From Pseudomonas sp. GL-B-19 (GTDB taxonomy: Bacteria > Pseudomonadota > Gammaproteobacteria > Pseudomonadales > Pseudomonadaceae), in assembly GCF_019956415.1 (NCBI RefSeq), contig NZ_JAHBDK010000040.1:1-49145 (forward strand): a stretch of DNA of 49,145 bases, written 5' to 3'. Below the pieces are notes generated by a model that was not told the DNA's origin, made no database searches, and worked only from the letters and a program-made list of their open reading frames with translations. Of the stretch, positions 37,803 through 46,220 are shown in pieces. A program made the translations under genes and the position numbers. Within the stretch, counting starts at the first letter, position 1. Each line of letters opens with the position of its first letter.

Positions 37803-39023
37803 ATGACAGCGTTGTCAGCCCTCGCTCCGCAAGTGCGGCAGTACCTGCTCGTGACGGGCAACTACTGGGCCTTCACCCTCACCGACGGCGCCTTGCGCAT
37901 GTTGGTGGTGCTGCACTTTCACGCGTTGGGCTACAGCCCGCTTCAAATCGCGGCGTTGTTTCTGTTCTACGAACTCTTTGGCGTGATCACCAACCTGGTG
38001 GGTGGCTACCTCGGCGCCCGGCTGGGTCTGAACCGGACCATGAACATCGGGCTGGGCATCCAGGTCGCGGCGCTGCTGATGCTGACGGTTCCGGTGGCCT
38101 GGCTAACCATTCCATGGGTGATGGGGGCTCAGGCGCTGTCGGGGATTGCCAAAGACCTGAACAAGATGAGCGCGAAAAGCTCCATCAAGCTTCTGGTTCC
38201 GGATGGGCAGCAGGGCAAGCTCTACCAGTGGGTGGCGATCCTCACCGGCTCGAAGAACGCACTAAAGGGTGTCGGCTTTTTTCTGGGTGGCGCCTTGCTG
38301 GCATTGATTGGCTTCAAAGGCGCCTTGCTGGCCATGGCGGGTGGCCTGGGTCTGATCTGGATCAGCAGCTTGATCTTGTTGAAGAAGGACCTGGGCAAAG
38401 CGAAAGCCAAGCCGAAGTTTCGCGACATCCTGTCCAAGAGTCGGGCGATCAATATCCTCTCCGCGGCGCGGATGTTCCTGTTCGGTGCCCGTGATGTCTG
38501 GTTCGTGGTGGCCTTGCCGGTGTACCTGAGCAGTGTCTTCGGCTGGGACTTCTGGAAGGTTGGCGGGTTTCTTGCGGCCTGGGTGATTGGCTACGGCATC
38601 GTGCAGTCCTTCGCGCCCAATATCACGGGAAAGAAGCGTGGGCACGTACCGGATGGTCGTGCAGCGTTTCTTTGGGCGCTTGCACTGGCGGGCCTGCCTG
38701 TGGCCATTGCTCTCGGGCTGAACACCGGCCTGTCGCAACAGGCAGTGCTGCTGGGTGGACTGATGGTTTTTGGCGTGCTGTTCGCAGTGAATTCGTCGCT
38801 GCACAGCTACCTGATCGTGTCCTACGCCAAGGAAGACGGCGTGTCGCTGGATGTGGGGTTTTATTACATGTCGAACGCCTTGGGGCGGTTGATAGGTACG
38901 GTGCTTTCCGGTTGGGTTTACCAGGTGTCCGGGCTGGGGGCGTGCTTATGGATATCAAGTGCATTCGTGCTGCTTGCTGCTTTGATTTCGATTGCATTGC
39001 CCCGTCACGCGCTGAGTGAATAA
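37803..39023 (+). CDS. arsJ: Organoarsenical efflux permease ArsJ (MFS)
   Basis: The 406-residue membrane protein has about 11-12 transmembrane helices and sequence typical of ArsJ: QYLLVTGNYWAFTLTDGALR at 13-32, LFYELFGVITNLVGGYLGAR, and AKDLNKMSAKSSIKLL. It exports 1-arseno-3-phosphoglycerate made by the upstream GAPDH. Spacing of 9 bases from that gene shows a joint transcript. No arsB, arsC or arsH lies in the window, so this is a stand-alone arsenate module. Confidence 0.93.
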   Translation: MTALSALAPQVRQYLLVTGNYWAFTLTDGALRMLVVLHFHALGYSPLQIAALFLFYELFGVITNLVGGYLGARLGLNRTMNIGLGIQVAALLMLTVPVAWLTIPWVMGAQALSGIAKDLNKMSAKSSIKLLVPDGQQGKLYQWVAILTGSKNALKGVGFFLGGALLALIGFKGALLAMAGGLGLIWISSLILLKKDLGKAKAKPKFRDILSKSRAINILSAARMFLFGARDVWFVVALPVYLSSVFGWDFWKVGGFLAAWVIGYGIVQSFAPNITGKKRGHVPDGRAAFLWALALAGLPVAIALGLNTGLSQQAVLLGGLMVFGVLFAVNSSLHSYLIVSYAKEDGVSLDVGFYYMSNALGRLIGTVLSGWVYQVSGLGACLWISSAFVLLAALISIALPRHALSE

Positions 39024-39134
39024 CTGCTTTGGGTGATAGCAGACACTCTCCCAGGTTGGGCTTCGCAGCGGCCCCAAAAAGGGACCAACTGCAAAACCCT
39101 GCGTCACTTACCTGCTTATCAACGCAGACCGCAA

Positions 39135-39494
39135 CTAAGCAGGCATATCAATTTTATCCAGCACCCGGTTAGCCGTGATCTCCGCCACCATGATGCTGTT
39201 TGAAATGCCCAGCAACGCGTAGCGGGCTTCACCTTCCAGATGGTCCACCAACTGATGGACCATCACATCGACCGAGGCCAGTGTTTCGACCAAAAACACC
39301 ACAAGGGTTTCGTTGGTCGCCTCTTGGTCAACGGAAAACAATTTGCTGGGTGTACGCGCGGTGGCTTTAATGTCGGCATTCGATGGGAAGTGGAAGTCGA
39401 GGGCGCGTTCGGCGGCCTCGTTGAGTTTGTTTGAATCGGGTTCGTACGGGGAGACCGGATCGGTGTCCGGTGGGTTGGGTGTGACCTTGAACAT
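39135..39494 (-). CDS. DUF6124-family protein
   Basis: The 119-residue cytosolic protein opens MFKVTPNPPDTDPVSPYEPD, the recurring start of DUF6124 proteins in Pseudomonas, followed by LNEAAERALDFHF and helical segments LVVFLVETLASVDVMVHQLV and ALLGISNSIMVAEITANRVL. Function unknown. It is transcribed on the strand opposite to arsJ and the following effector-like genes. Confidence 0.8.
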   Translation of the reverse strand: MFKVTPNPPDTDPVSPYEPDSNKLNEAAERALDFHFPSNADIKATARTPSKLFSVDQEATNETLVVFLVETLASVDVMVHQLVDHLEGEARYALLGISNSIMVAEITANRVLDKIDMPA

Positions 39495-40036
39495 ATGCTG
39501 AGTTACCTAATTGTGTGCCACCCCTCTTGCGACTAAACGAGAGAGGAGGCAGCTGCACGCAGGTTAGTCGACCGGGAAACTCAGCAATCCGGCGCGCCCG
39601 AGAGCGCCCTGCGTACAGCCACCATCAAGTACAGGAAATGAAAGACCTGCATGACAGATGCACGCACAACTGAGTTAACACGAGCGACTAAACCCGACCA
39701 CTGATGGGCAGTGGCAGGGAAACAATAGAGGCCAAGCCCAGGGCGCACAAGCCGGCGGATTCTGGCGTAACGGTAGGCAATGGCGCAAGGTCTTGTAGCT
39801 TTCAGGACGTAACCTTGATGGGGATTAAACAAGCACCTCCCAATGACGTTTAAAAAGCAAAAGAACAATAGTTTCGTTTTACCTAAGTGCTCACAGCAGC
39901 ATCTTGGCGAGGACGGGGTGCACTCGTCACTGAAGTATGCTCGGTCTGAATAGGCAAAGTGCCATGCGTTGATTCGCCTTACCTTGAGTGTCACCCTGCG
40001 ACTGCAAATCAAGGATCAGTCCCAAGGAATCAAGGA
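39495..40036. other. Region without an assured gene upstream of the DUF2235 gene
   Basis: Contains the promoters of the DUF6124 gene and of the DUF2235 operon. A minus-strand frame at 39581-40012 (143 codons) has a plausible hydrophobic ending (VMQVFHFLYLMVAVRRAL) but cysteine- and arginine-rich, atypical composition elsewhere. I do not call it a gene, though a short remnant is possible at its 3' end. Confidence 0.35.
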
Positions 40037-41593
40037 ATGAGTGGTTATGTCCCTAAGCCTGCACTACCCAATACACCGCAGAACTTGCGTAATCCAGGAG
40101 TGACACCGGTCAATGTTCACGCTCAGCGCTGGGCGGAATACGAAAAGTACGGCAAAGAGCCCGCAACCGAGGCACAAAAAACCGGCATAGCGTTACGCAT
40201 CGGTGTCTTCTTTGATGGCACCGGTAACAACGCCAACAACGCGGAGGCGGGCCTGCTCTGCGGAGCCCATCACCCCATTGCACCAAAAGACATCAACGCC
40301 AGTTGCAAGCCGTTCATGAGTGATCCGGACAGCAGCTATGGCAACGGCACCAGCAATGTGAAAAAGCTGAGTGATCTGTACTACGTCACTCCACAAGCAG
40401 AAGGCAATGGCCCGCAAAAAAGCGCCTCCCGTGTCGTATACATTGAAGGCATCGGTACCCAATCGGGTGAAGCAGACAGCGTCTTGGGGGCGGGCACTGG
40501 ACGCGGCGATACCGGCGTCGTAGGGCGCGTTCAGTCTTCGTTCGTATTGATCAAACAGAGCATCAATGAAGTGTTGGTCGACAACCCCGGCAGTGAAATC
40601 AGTTCACTGACGTTCGATACTTTTGGCTTTAGTCGCGGTGCGGCTGCCGCTCGACACTTTGCCAATGAAATCGTGCGTGGCAAGCAAGGCCCTTTAGGGG
40701 ACGTTCTGCGCGGCAACTCCAAAGCCTTCAGTTCGACCTTCATTGACCAATACAAAAGCGACATCAACATGGGCTTTATTGGCCTGTTCGATACCGTGCC
40801 ATCAATTGCCGGCTGGTCCAACCTGGGGAATATCAAAAGCCCTGTCGCGACAGGCATCAAACTTTACCTTGATCGGCGCTTTTTCACTGACGTCGTCCAG
40901 TTGGTGGCGCGAGATGAATGCCGAGCCAACTTTGCCCTCAGTCGAATCAAACCGGCCTTCCCGGAAATTACAGTACCCGGTGTTCACTCGGATGTCGGCG
41001 GAGGATACCTCGCCGAAGCACAAGAGTGTGTATTGGTCAGCCCTATGCAGGCTTTGGAAGTGCCTATCAACACCGACGTTGTTACCACCTCGATCTATCG
41101 CGACGCCGAGAATGTAAAAAACCAATGGCTAGTGAAAGGCTGGCCTCCTGAACTCCTGGAGATTGTCACTCCCCCTGCGTCCGAAGTGCCGCAACAGCGA
41201 CTAGACCGGCTCAGTCCAGGTCGGAAACGCGTTTATGCCGCATTGCAGCTCAAGCGTCCGGTAAGCGGCAAGCTTTCACTCGTTTACCTGCGTGTGATGT
41301 ATCAATTGGCGAAGGAAAAGGGGGTTCGCTTTAACGATATCGTTGATGCGCCTGAACTGGCGGTACCAGTAGAGCTTCAAGCGCTCTGTGACAGGTTTAT
41401 CGCGAGCGACTACAGCACCACACCGCAAGAAGAACAGCTCCTGAAACTGAAGTACATCCACACCTCCGTCAACTGGAACCACCCACTAGGTAGAAAAGAC
41501 GGCAGCGGTCTAAAGGCTGTTTACATCAATGCCCCCACACAGGATGCGATCCGCGTGCAACACCCTCATGTACCTGACTGGACGCTTTGGTAA
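40037..41593 (+). CDS. DUF2235 hydrolase, Tle1-like phospholipase effector candidate
   Basis: Start ATG 40037 is chosen because AAGGA lies 8 bases before it at 40024-40028. The 518-residue protein has the DUF2235 alpha/beta-hydrolase marks: GVFFDGTGNNANN at 56-68, the nucleophile elbow GFSRG with Ser189, IGLFDTVPSIAGW and ITVPGVHSDVGGGY with the His/Asp part of the triad. No signal peptide or membrane helix is seen. This family includes Tle1 phospholipase effectors of type VI secretion. Its stop overlaps the start of a DUF2931 lipoprotein gene, which fits an effector with a periplasmic immunity protein. No vgrG, PAAR or secretion gene is in the window. Confidence 0.85.
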   Translation: MSGYVPKPALPNTPQNLRNPGVTPVNVHAQRWAEYEKYGKEPATEAQKTGIALRIGVFFDGTGNNANNAEAGLLCGAHHPIAPKDINASCKPFMSDPDSSYGNGTSNVKKLSDLYYVTPQAEGNGPQKSASRVVYIEGIGTQSGEADSVLGAGTGRGDTGVVGRVQSSFVLIKQSINEVLVDNPGSEISSLTFDTFGFSRGAAAARHFANEIVRGKQGPLGDVLRGNSKAFSSTFIDQYKSDINMGFIGLFDTVPSIAGWSNLGNIKSPVATGIKLYLDRRFFTDVVQLVARDECRANFALSRIKPAFPEITVPGVHSDVGGGYLAEAQECVLVSPMQALEVPINTDVVTTSIYRDAENVKNQWLVKGWPPELLEIVTPPASEVPQQRLDRLSPGRKRVYAALQLKRPVSGKLSLVYLRVMYQLAKEKGVRFNDIVDAPELAVPVELQALCDRFIASDYSTTPQEEQLLKLKYIHTSVNWNHPLGRKDGSGLKAVYINAPTQDAIRVQHPHVPDWTLW

Positions 41594-42249
41594 TGAAACT
41601 ACTCATCACGCTACTGGGCATCCTACTCATTGCCGGCTGCCAGTCTGTCGACCCGCTTTCAGCAAAAAACGACCCCAAGTCCCAGTGGTGGGAGCTCGAT
41701 TTCACCGAACCCCTCTACATGAAGGTATGGGTTGAGGACAGCGCCGTGGAAGACATCAATGGCAAGCTGTTCCACCACACTGGCGGGGGTTCCGCCTCGG
41801 GTGGTGAGCCCGAAGACGGAACAGAGTCCGCAAGAGGTTGGCGAGGCGTCGGCGGTTCCGGAAAAGCGGTGGTCGGCGCCGACCTTCCCCAACGTATTTT
41901 TGTGCGGTGGCAGTCCATGGTAGAGCCACAGACCTATAAAGTCTGGGTGGACATTCCCGATCAAGCCAGACAACTTATGCACTCATCAATCATGCAGCGC
42001 TGCCCGGCAACCCCTGAACAAGAGGCCCGGTATAGGGCCGCTATCTATCTGGGCCTTGCCCCTGGTGGCGTCGTACAGGTATGGGTCAGAGACTCATGCC
42101 ACCGTCCCGTCAAAGTAGCTCGGGCCCAAGCAGAGATTGAGCCGCTGGGACCTAGTCAAGGAAAAAATGAAGGCCGTTATGGCTACCCCGTCAGTGAAAA
42201 GGCAAAGCGATACATAGAAAAATACGGCATTCCTTACGGTAGCTGGTGA
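41593..42249 (+). CDS. DUF2931-family lipoprotein, possible immunity protein
   Basis: Start ATG 41593 shares one base with the stop of the upstream gene (TAATG). The 218-residue product has a lipoprotein signal with lipobox LIAGC, so it is anchored by Cys16 or thereabouts. The body has features of DUF2931: WWELDFTEPLYMKVWVEDS, DLPQRIFVRWQSMVEPQTYK and the ending KYGIPYGSW. A lipoprotein in the periplasm would be well placed to protect the cell from a phospholipase delivered by neighbours. This role is inferred from coupling, not shown. Confidence 0.8.
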   Translation: MKLLITLLGILLIAGCQSVDPLSAKNDPKSQWWELDFTEPLYMKVWVEDSAVEDINGKLFHHTGGGSASGGEPEDGTESARGWRGVGGSGKAVVGADLPQRIFVRWQSMVEPQTYKVWVDIPDQARQLMHSSIMQRCPATPEQEARYRAAIYLGLAPGGVVQVWVRDSCHRPVKVARAQAEIEPLGPSQGKNEGRYGYPVSEKAKRYIEKYGIPYGSW

Positions 42250-42682
42250 GGACCCAACATGACTGATAGGCCTCCCCACCTCATAGGACGTGCGTTACTA
42301 AAGATGCTCTTGCGTCACTTGATTCCATATTTCATCTTGAGTGATGCGATTACAAATTTTGCTTCATAAACTAAGCCTTGCATGGTTGGTTTTTCTTTGA
42401 AACAAACAATCGTATTGGTCGTATTGGTCGTATTGGTCGTGTTTGGGTAGGTGAAAAAGAAGCTCTGTCCGCCATAGGTAGTTGCAGTTCAGTACGCAGT
42501 ATTTCCTACCGTAGTCGCAGTTGCCTGTGTCGTTGTCGGTGTTACATAGCTGGCGCCTGTAGAGTCGTCAGCCATGTTTACAATCACAATAGAGCTGGCC
42601 AGACATGTGAATCACGACCCACTGCGCTCAAATCTCGTAGCGTAGAATCCCCAAACCGCGCCCCATCCGAGACGGACCCTCC
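42250..42682. other. Gene-free region with a short tandem repeat
   Basis: No supported gene. The notable element is a 9-bp tandem repeat at 42411-42446. The promoter of the MATE gene should lie near the end, but no clear motif is seen. A plus-strand frame at 42378-42878 overlaps the MATE start in another frame and is not credible. Confidence 0.5.
42411..42446. repeat. 9-bp direct tandem repeat
   Basis: CGTATTGGT occurs three times in a row, followed by the degenerate CGTGTTTGG. Nothing indicates that it is coding. It could be a slippage tract or a set of binding sites. Confidence 0.8.
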
Positions 42683-44041
42683 ATGCAAACCCCCGCCCAA
42701 TCAACCCCGCTTTGGAAAACCTACCTCCTTTTCCTCGCCCCGATGGTCCTGTCGAATTTCCTCCAATCCATGTCAGGCACCGTCAACAGCATCTATATCG
42801 GCCAGATGCTCGGCACCCAAGCCCTGGCGGCCGTATCAGGCATGTTCCCCATCGTTTTCTTCTTCATCGCCTTGGTGATCGGCTTAGGCGCGGGCGCCAG
42901 CGTGTTGATCGGCCAGGCCTGGGGCGCGCGTGAGCTGCACCTGGTGAAGACCATCGCCGCGACTACGTTGCTGTTGGGCGCAATGATCGGTCTGTCCGCC
43001 GCGGTGCTGGGCAGTGTGTTCGCCAGGCCAGCCTTGCAGGGTTTGGGCACGCCGGCCGATGTGCTGGACGACGCGGTGTCCTACGCCCACGTGATGATGT
43101 GGATCATGCCGTCGCTGCTGGTCTACGTGCTGTTCACCCAATTGCTGCGCGGGGTGAGCGATACGTTGTCGCCACTGATCGCGTTGGTGGTGTCGACGTG
43201 TATCGGGTTGGCGCTGACGCCAGCGTTGATTCGTGGCTGGTTCGGGTTGCCGATGATGGGGATTCAGAGTGCGGCGTATGCCGGGTTGGCGGGTAACTTG
43301 TCGGCGATGGGGTGGCTGGCGTGGCGGTTGATTCGCAAGGGGCATCCTTTGGCGCCGGATCGGGAAATGTTTGCGGCGATGAAGCTGGATCGGGTGATTC
43401 TTGGCAAGGTGTTGCGCATCGGCTTGCCGACCGGGTTGCAGATGGTGGTGTTGTCGGTCTCGGAACTGGTGATTCTGGCGCTGGTGAACCAGCACGGTTC
43501 GCAGGCGACGGCGGCGTATGGGGCGGTGACGCAGATCGTCAATTACGTGCAGTTTCCGGCGCTGTCGATTGCGATCACGGCGTCGATTCTCGGGGCTCAG
43601 GCGATTGGGGCAGGGCGCCTGGAGCGCATGGGGCCGATTTTGCGCACGGGGCTGCTGATCAATGTGTGCCTGACCGGAGGGTTGGTGGTATTGGGTTACT
43701 TGTTGTCGCACTGGTTGTTGGGGCTGTTCCTGACGGATGACTCGACGCGGGCAATGGCCGAGCACTTGTTGCACATCATGCTCTGGAGTCTGTTGGTGTT
43801 TGGCTTTCAGGCGATTGTCGGCGGCATCATGCGCGCCAGTGGCACGGTGTTGGTGCCGATGGCGGTGTCTATTTTTTGCGTGGTGTTTTTGCAGTTGCCG
43901 GTGGCGTATGTGCTGGACGGGCATTTTGGTTTGCAGGGCGTGTGGATGGCGTTTCCGGTGGCGTATCTGGGGATGCTGGCGTTGCAGACCGCGTATTACA
44001 GCTTCGTTTGGCGGCATCAGAAAATCCAGCGATTGGTGTAA
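42683..44041 (+). CDS. MATE-family efflux transporter
   Basis: The 452-residue protein has about 12 transmembrane helices in two homologous MatE halves: LFLAPMVLSNFLQSMSGTVN with YIGQMLGTQALAAVSGMFP in the first, and IGLPTGLQMVVLSVSELVIL with TAAYGAVTQIVNYVQFPAL in the second. Such proteins export drugs or metabolites in exchange for Na+ or H+. Transport substrate unknown. The later part of the gene is very GC- and G-rich and throws a long minus-strand shadow frame. Confidence 0.9.
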   Translation: MQTPAQSTPLWKTYLLFLAPMVLSNFLQSMSGTVNSIYIGQMLGTQALAAVSGMFPIVFFFIALVIGLGAGASVLIGQAWGARELHLVKTIAATTLLLGAMIGLSAAVLGSVFARPALQGLGTPADVLDDAVSYAHVMMWIMPSLLVYVLFTQLLRGVSDTLSPLIALVVSTCIGLALTPALIRGWFGLPMMGIQSAAYAGLAGNLSAMGWLAWRLIRKGHPLAPDREMFAAMKLDRVILGKVLRIGLPTGLQMVVLSVSELVILALVNQHGSQATAAYGAVTQIVNYVQFPALSIAITASILGAQAIGAGRLERMGPILRTGLLINVCLTGGLVVLGYLLSHWLLGLFLTDDSTRAMAEHLLHIMLWSLLVFGFQAIVGGIMRASGTVLVPMAVSIFCVVFLQLPVAYVLDGHFGLQGVWMAFPVAYLGMLALQTAYYSFVWRHQKIQRLV

Positions 44042-44135
44042 GCGGCGCCGCTTGATGTCGGCCACGGTCAGGCCGACAATTCTCTGGGACTGCGTGATGA
44101 AACCGACGGGCGTGATCGTCTGAGGAGGTTTTCAA

Positions 44136-44828
44136 ATGAGTCCCCCATCGAACATCGTTTTGCAGGACCGGGCAGCGGCCGGTCGGCGTCTGGTGGCGCC
44201 GTTGCTCGCTTACGCTCATCGTCCGGAAGTGATCGTCCTCGCCTTGCCCCGTGGCGGCGTGCCGGTGGCCTATGAAGTGGCCACGGCGCTGGACGTTCGC
44301 CTCGATCTGATGCTGGTGCGCAAGCTCGGTGTGCCGTCGCACGAGGAGTTCGCCATGGGCGCGATAGCCAGCGGCGGCATCCAGATTCTCAATGAACAGG
44401 CGTTGCGAACGCACCCGATTGATAAGGATGCATTCGATGCGGTGGTCGCCCGGGAGACGCGGGAGTTGTTGCGGCGCGAGCAGGTTTACCGGGGAACGCG
44501 CGCGCCTGTGCAACTCAAGGATCAGGTGGTGATTCTGATCGACGATGGTCTGGCGACAGGCGCCTCAATGATGGCGGCGATTCACGCGGCGCGGGTGCAT
44601 GAGCCGACTGACATCGTGGTCGCGGTGCCGGTTGGGCCACCCGAGACAGTCGAGACGTTGCGCAGTGAAGTGGATGAATTGATCTGCCCGCTCATGCCTG
44701 AGTGGCTGATGTCGATTGGGCATTGGTACATGGATTTTTCCCAGACCTCGGATGCGGAGGTCATCAGGCTGTTGCAACGAGCCTGGGAGAAAGAGGGCTG
44801 CGCCGATCAGCCGAATCCCGAACCTTAA
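44136..44828 (+). CDS. Phosphoribosyltransferase-domain protein
   Basis: AGGAGG at 44122-44127 precedes the start. The 230-residue protein has a type I PRTase fold: the section VIVLALPRGGVPVAYEVATA near 29-48 and the PRPP-binding loop VVILIDDGLATGASM. It continues with the usual VPVGPPETVETL. Members of this stand-alone group are annotated as predicted phosphoribosyltransferases of unknown substrate. It lies 95 bases after the MATE gene and may share its transcript. Confidence 0.85.
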   Translation: MSPPSNIVLQDRAAAGRRLVAPLLAYAHRPEVIVLALPRGGVPVAYEVATALDVRLDLMLVRKLGVPSHEEFAMGAIASGGIQILNEQALRTHPIDKDAFDAVVARETRELLRREQVYRGTRAPVQLKDQVVILIDDGLATGASMMAAIHAARVHEPTDIVVAVPVGPPETVETLRSEVDELICPLMPEWLMSIGHWYMDFSQTSDAEVIRLLQRAWEKEGCADQPNPEP

Positions 44829-45099
44829 TTGCCAAAAATCAGAGCGCTCACGGGCGTGCGGGTAACGCCCAGACCGGGCACCCTCGACACCTGAGATTTC
44901 CTGATTTAAAAAGTATGACTGTTTTAGTTACTGTGCCCTTAATGCGAGTCGCTCGCTATTACGCGCGCCCTGACGTGGTCAGCAACTAATGGATCCAATA
45001 AATTTATTATGAAGTCCATGTAAATTAAGCAGGCCAGTTATCATGGGCCTATCAGGGAAGTCTACGACTTAGTGTCGGCGCGATAAGTCACAAATTCTA

Positions 45100-45118
45100 A
45101 CTACCGTTTGTCGGTAGT
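45100..45118. promoter_or_regulatory. Perfect dyad in AT-rich region
   Basis: ACTACCG and CGGTAGT are perfect 7-bp arms around TTTGT. Lying about 320 bases upstream of the membrane-protein gene, it may be an operator or a hairpin in a leader transcript. Confidence 0.35.
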
Positions 45119-45349
45119 GTGCTCAAAAAATGAACATTCGGGTATTCTTGGGCTCTCATTCTTCAGCAGTCATTCATGACTTGCACCAGAATCCGTAGTA
45201 AAGAAGTGGAAAATTGAACCTCATGTGCATTGAATGCTATGGGGATTTTTTTTCACTGAAACCCGGGAGAAATACTTAAGCAGATCGTTGGTTCGCTGTG
45301 CGAATCAATGATCTTGGCCGTGCCAAGTCTATGAGTTGGCTTATCTTGA

Positions 45350-45391
45350 ATCAGTAGGATCGAACAGGTGTATTTGGAATAAATATATAAC
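45350..45391 (+). promoter_or_regulatory. lux-box-like element with putative -10 region
   Basis: The 20-mer at 45350-45369 (ATCAGTAGGATCGAACAGGT) agrees at 17 of 20 positions with the classic lux box ACCTGTAGGATCGTACAGGT. A TATA-rich -10 candidate, TATAAC, lies at 45386-45391; a start about 7 bases later would put the box centre near -39, a usual place for LuxR-type activation. A further half-site ACCTGTAG lies at 45390-45397. The downstream gene begins at 45438. Confidence 0.55.
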
Positions 45392-45437
45392 CTGTAGAGC
45401 ATCGATCAGTACTGTCGAATAAGGTGGAGAACGTATC

Positions 45438-46085
45438 GTGGCGATAAATACAATTATGAGCCTGATTGAAAATAAAGAATTCATGGAATTCTTACGATTG
45501 GGCGTTGTTTATGTCCATTTAGTTGCGTGTTGTGTCGCCATTGGTTTGGTATTGACCAGCGATATTGCGATGGTGAGAGATCTATTTAAGCGAAAAACAT
45601 TTACGGAGCATGATAATGCTCACATGGAAAGTCTTCAGAAGTCTGTCAGTGTTGCGTTGATAGCCTTGTGGGTAACAGGTGCCGCGATCATCGGTATCGA
45701 TTACCTGGACAAAGGCATGAACTACTTTATGAATCCAAAACTTCAAGCCAAAGTCATTATTGTCGCCTTGCTGACTTACAACGGTGTCGTATTGCATCGC
45801 CTGGTACTGCCTGCTCTGCAAAAGGCCGGCTCATTGCTCAATCTCGGGTTCAGCGCCCGGATGACAGCACTGTTCTGCGGCTCGCTGTCGGCAGTATCCT
45901 GGATGTACGCGGCCATGTTGGGGGTCGGTCGTCCGCTGGCCTGGAAGTATTCCCTTACTGAACTATTGATGGCCTATCCGGTGCTGATTGCACTGGGGTT
46001 CCTGGCGATGCTTGTGTTGACTCAGCGGGCGAAACAACCGGACTACGCCATTGCGTCTCCGCGGACATTCGCAGCCGCTTGTTAA
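45438..46085 (+). CDS. Integral membrane protein behind a lux-box-like promoter
   Basis: GTG start 45438 follows GGTGGAGA with suitable spacing. The 215-residue protein has five hydrophobic helices: LRLGVVYVHLVACCVAIGLV, VSVALIALWVTGAAIIGIDY, AKVIIVALLTYNGVVLHRLV, ALFCGSLSAVSWMYAAMLGV and LLMAYPVLIALGFLAMLVLT. A single His in the first helix and others (HRLV) could be metal or haem ligands, but no family is recognised. The first third has more AT-rich codons than neighbouring genes. A strong terminator follows, so it is monocistronic. The promoter suggests control by a LuxR-type regulator. Confidence 0.8.
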   Translation: MAINTIMSLIENKEFMEFLRLGVVYVHLVACCVAIGLVLTSDIAMVRDLFKRKTFTEHDNAHMESLQKSVSVALIALWVTGAAIIGIDYLDKGMNYFMNPKLQAKVIIVALLTYNGVVLHRLVLPALQKAGSLLNLGFSARMTALFCGSLSAVSWMYAAMLGVGRPLAWKYSLTELLMAYPVLIALGFLAMLVLTQRAKQPDYAIASPRTFAAAC

Positions 46086-46134
46086 GTCGGTTAAGCGAGT
46101 AGACCTTACAGGCTTGTTCGGAGCCTGACAGAAG

Positions 46135-46186
46135 CGACCTCCTTTGTGCTGGGCAACTAATGCCAGCATCAAGGAGGTCGTTTTTG
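46135..46186 (+). terminator. Rho-independent terminator
   Basis: CGACCTCCTT-TG-TGCTGG (46135-46152) pairs with CCAGCA-TC-AAGGAGGTCG (46163-46180), followed by TTTTTG. The stem is long with one small mismatch bulge. It ends the membrane-protein transcript. Confidence 0.9.
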
Positions 46187-46220
46187 TTTTACAGCCACCC
46201 TCACCGTGGCAGATGGGCGC

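Larger units (their letters stand above)
44829..45437. other. AT-rich intergenic region with dyad and lux-box-like promoter
   Basis: No gene seen in 609 bases. The DNA is clearly more AT-rich than its surroundings from about 44910 onward. It contains the dyad ACTACCG-TTTGT-CGGTAGT at 45100-45118 and the lux-box-like element at 45350-45369 followed by a putative -10 region. Confidence 0.6.

Noticed and set aside
40037..42249. A complete type VI secretion cluster
   Set aside because: Only the effector-like and immunity-like genes are present; no structural tss, vgrG, hcp or PAAR gene was found.
42884..44065. 393-codon minus-strand frame rich in His, Gln and Arg
   Set aside because: Antisense of the MATE gene; composition reflects the complement of hydrophobic codons.
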